Source: Pasteurellaceae bacterium
Lineage (GTDB): Bacteria; Pseudomonadota; Gammaproteobacteria; Enterobacterales; Pasteurellaceae
DNA length: 14,162 nt
Assembly (NCBI GenBank): GCA_900756875.1
Contig: CAAELW010000189.1
Location: forward strand, 1-14,162
Direction: 5' to 3'
Part shown: piece after piece, positions 13,839 through 14,162 of the stretch
How positions within the stretch are numbered: position 1 is the first letter of the stretch
Layout: each line of letters starts with the position of its first letter
Translations under genes and position numbers: made by a program
Notes under the pieces: model-generated
Database searches by the model: none
Seen by the model: the letters and a program-made list of their open reading frames with translations, nothing else
Told to the model about the DNA's origin: nothing

Positions 13839-14162
13839 ATGTCTCATTATTCAGAAAATATCATCATTGGAGCCGGTGCTGCCGGCTTATTTTGTGCCGC
13901 ACAGTTAGGCAAGCTGGGCAAACAAGCCACCATTTTTGATAACGGTAAAAAAATTGGTCGAAAAATTTTAATGTCTGGCGGTGGATTCTGTAATTTCACC
14001 AATATGGAAATCACATCTGGCCGTTATATCAGCCAAAACAAACACTTCGTCAAATCCGCCTTAAAACGTTATACACAATGGGATTTTATTGCTTTAGTCG
14101 CTGAGTATGGCATTCCTTACCACGAAAAAGAATTAGGTCAGTTATTTTGTGATAACGGTGCA
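13839..14162 (+). CDS. HI0933/YhiN-family flavoprotein, 3' end missing
   Basis: The first 108 residues of an FAD-binding protein of the HI0933-like (E. coli YhiN) family are present; the rest lies beyond the right edge. A Rossmann dinucleotide motif GAGAAG lies at 11-16 after the first strand, and the family signature GRKILMSGGGFCNFTN at 40-55. It starts 3 nt after the stop of the cytochrome maturation gene without a clear ribosome site, so it is probably in the same operon. Its biochemical role is not established, and nothing in the sequence ties it to nitrite reduction. From memory, HI0933 of H. influenzae Rd also follows cytochrome c maturation-type genes, so the adjacency seems conserved. 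Confidence 0.93.
   Translation, partial: MSHYSENIIIGAGAAGLFCAAQLGKLGKQATIFDNGKKIGRKILMSGGGFCNFTNMEITSGRYISQNKHFVKSALKRYTQWDFIALVAEYGIPYHEKELGQLFCDNGA

Overview
The window looks like a Pasteurellaceae genome of the Haemophilus influenzae/parainfluenzae type. The 9-bp Haemophilus DNA-uptake core AAGTGCGGT (or its complement ACCGCACTT) occurs ten times without mismatch, the base composition is AT-rich, and every protein resembles Haemophilus homologues. I cannot fix the species; gene order is one way to test it.

Layout from left to right: (1) mutM (formamidopyrimidine-DNA glycosylase, 5' end cut off by the window edge) runs on the + strand and converges on a DUF554/YqgA-like membrane protein on the - strand. 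The two share a short bidirectional hairpin terminator. (2) A 4.2-kb gene on the - strand encodes a 1401-residue trimeric autotransporter adhesin (Hia/YadA type): ESPR signal peptide, two beta-roll head blocks, a duplicated stalk module and a C-terminal YadA anchor. It has its own promoter and terminator. (3) About 470 bp of AT-rich divergent intergenic DNA holds the adhesin promoter on one side. On the other side are a NarL/NarP-type 7-2-7 site and an FNR box for the nitrite reductase operon. (4) nrfABCD follows on the + strand: pentaheme nitrite reductase NrfA, pentaheme electron donor NrfB, iron-sulfur protein NrfC and membrane quinol dehydrogenase NrfD. An uptake-sequence hairpin separates nrfA from nrfB, and a strong terminator follows nrfD. 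(5) A second + strand unit holds a CcmF/NrfE haem-lyase subunit, a CcmG/DsbE-like thioredoxin and a fused CcmH(NrfF)-CcmI(NrfG) protein, followed 3 nt later by the start of a HI0933/YhiN-family flavoprotein that runs off the right edge.

How the genes fit together: NrfD and NrfC take electrons from the quinol pool and pass them through NrfB to NrfA, which reduces nitrite to ammonia in the periplasm. NrfA needs haem attached to a CWTCK motif instead of CXXCH. The downstream NrfE / thioredoxin / NrfFG set is the type of dedicated haem lyase expected to do this. The promoter region indicates induction by anaerobiosis (FNR) and nitrate/nitrite (NarP).

I see no CRISPR array, phage, insertion sequence, tRNA/rRNA or clearly new defence system. 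The points most worth checking are regulatory and evolutionary: the nrfA control region with an A8 tract in its spacer, the inverted uptake-sequence hairpin between nrfA and nrfB, in-frame repeats in the adhesin that could recombine, variable inserts and an RGD in the adhesin head, and the absence of uptake sequences from the adhesin gene.
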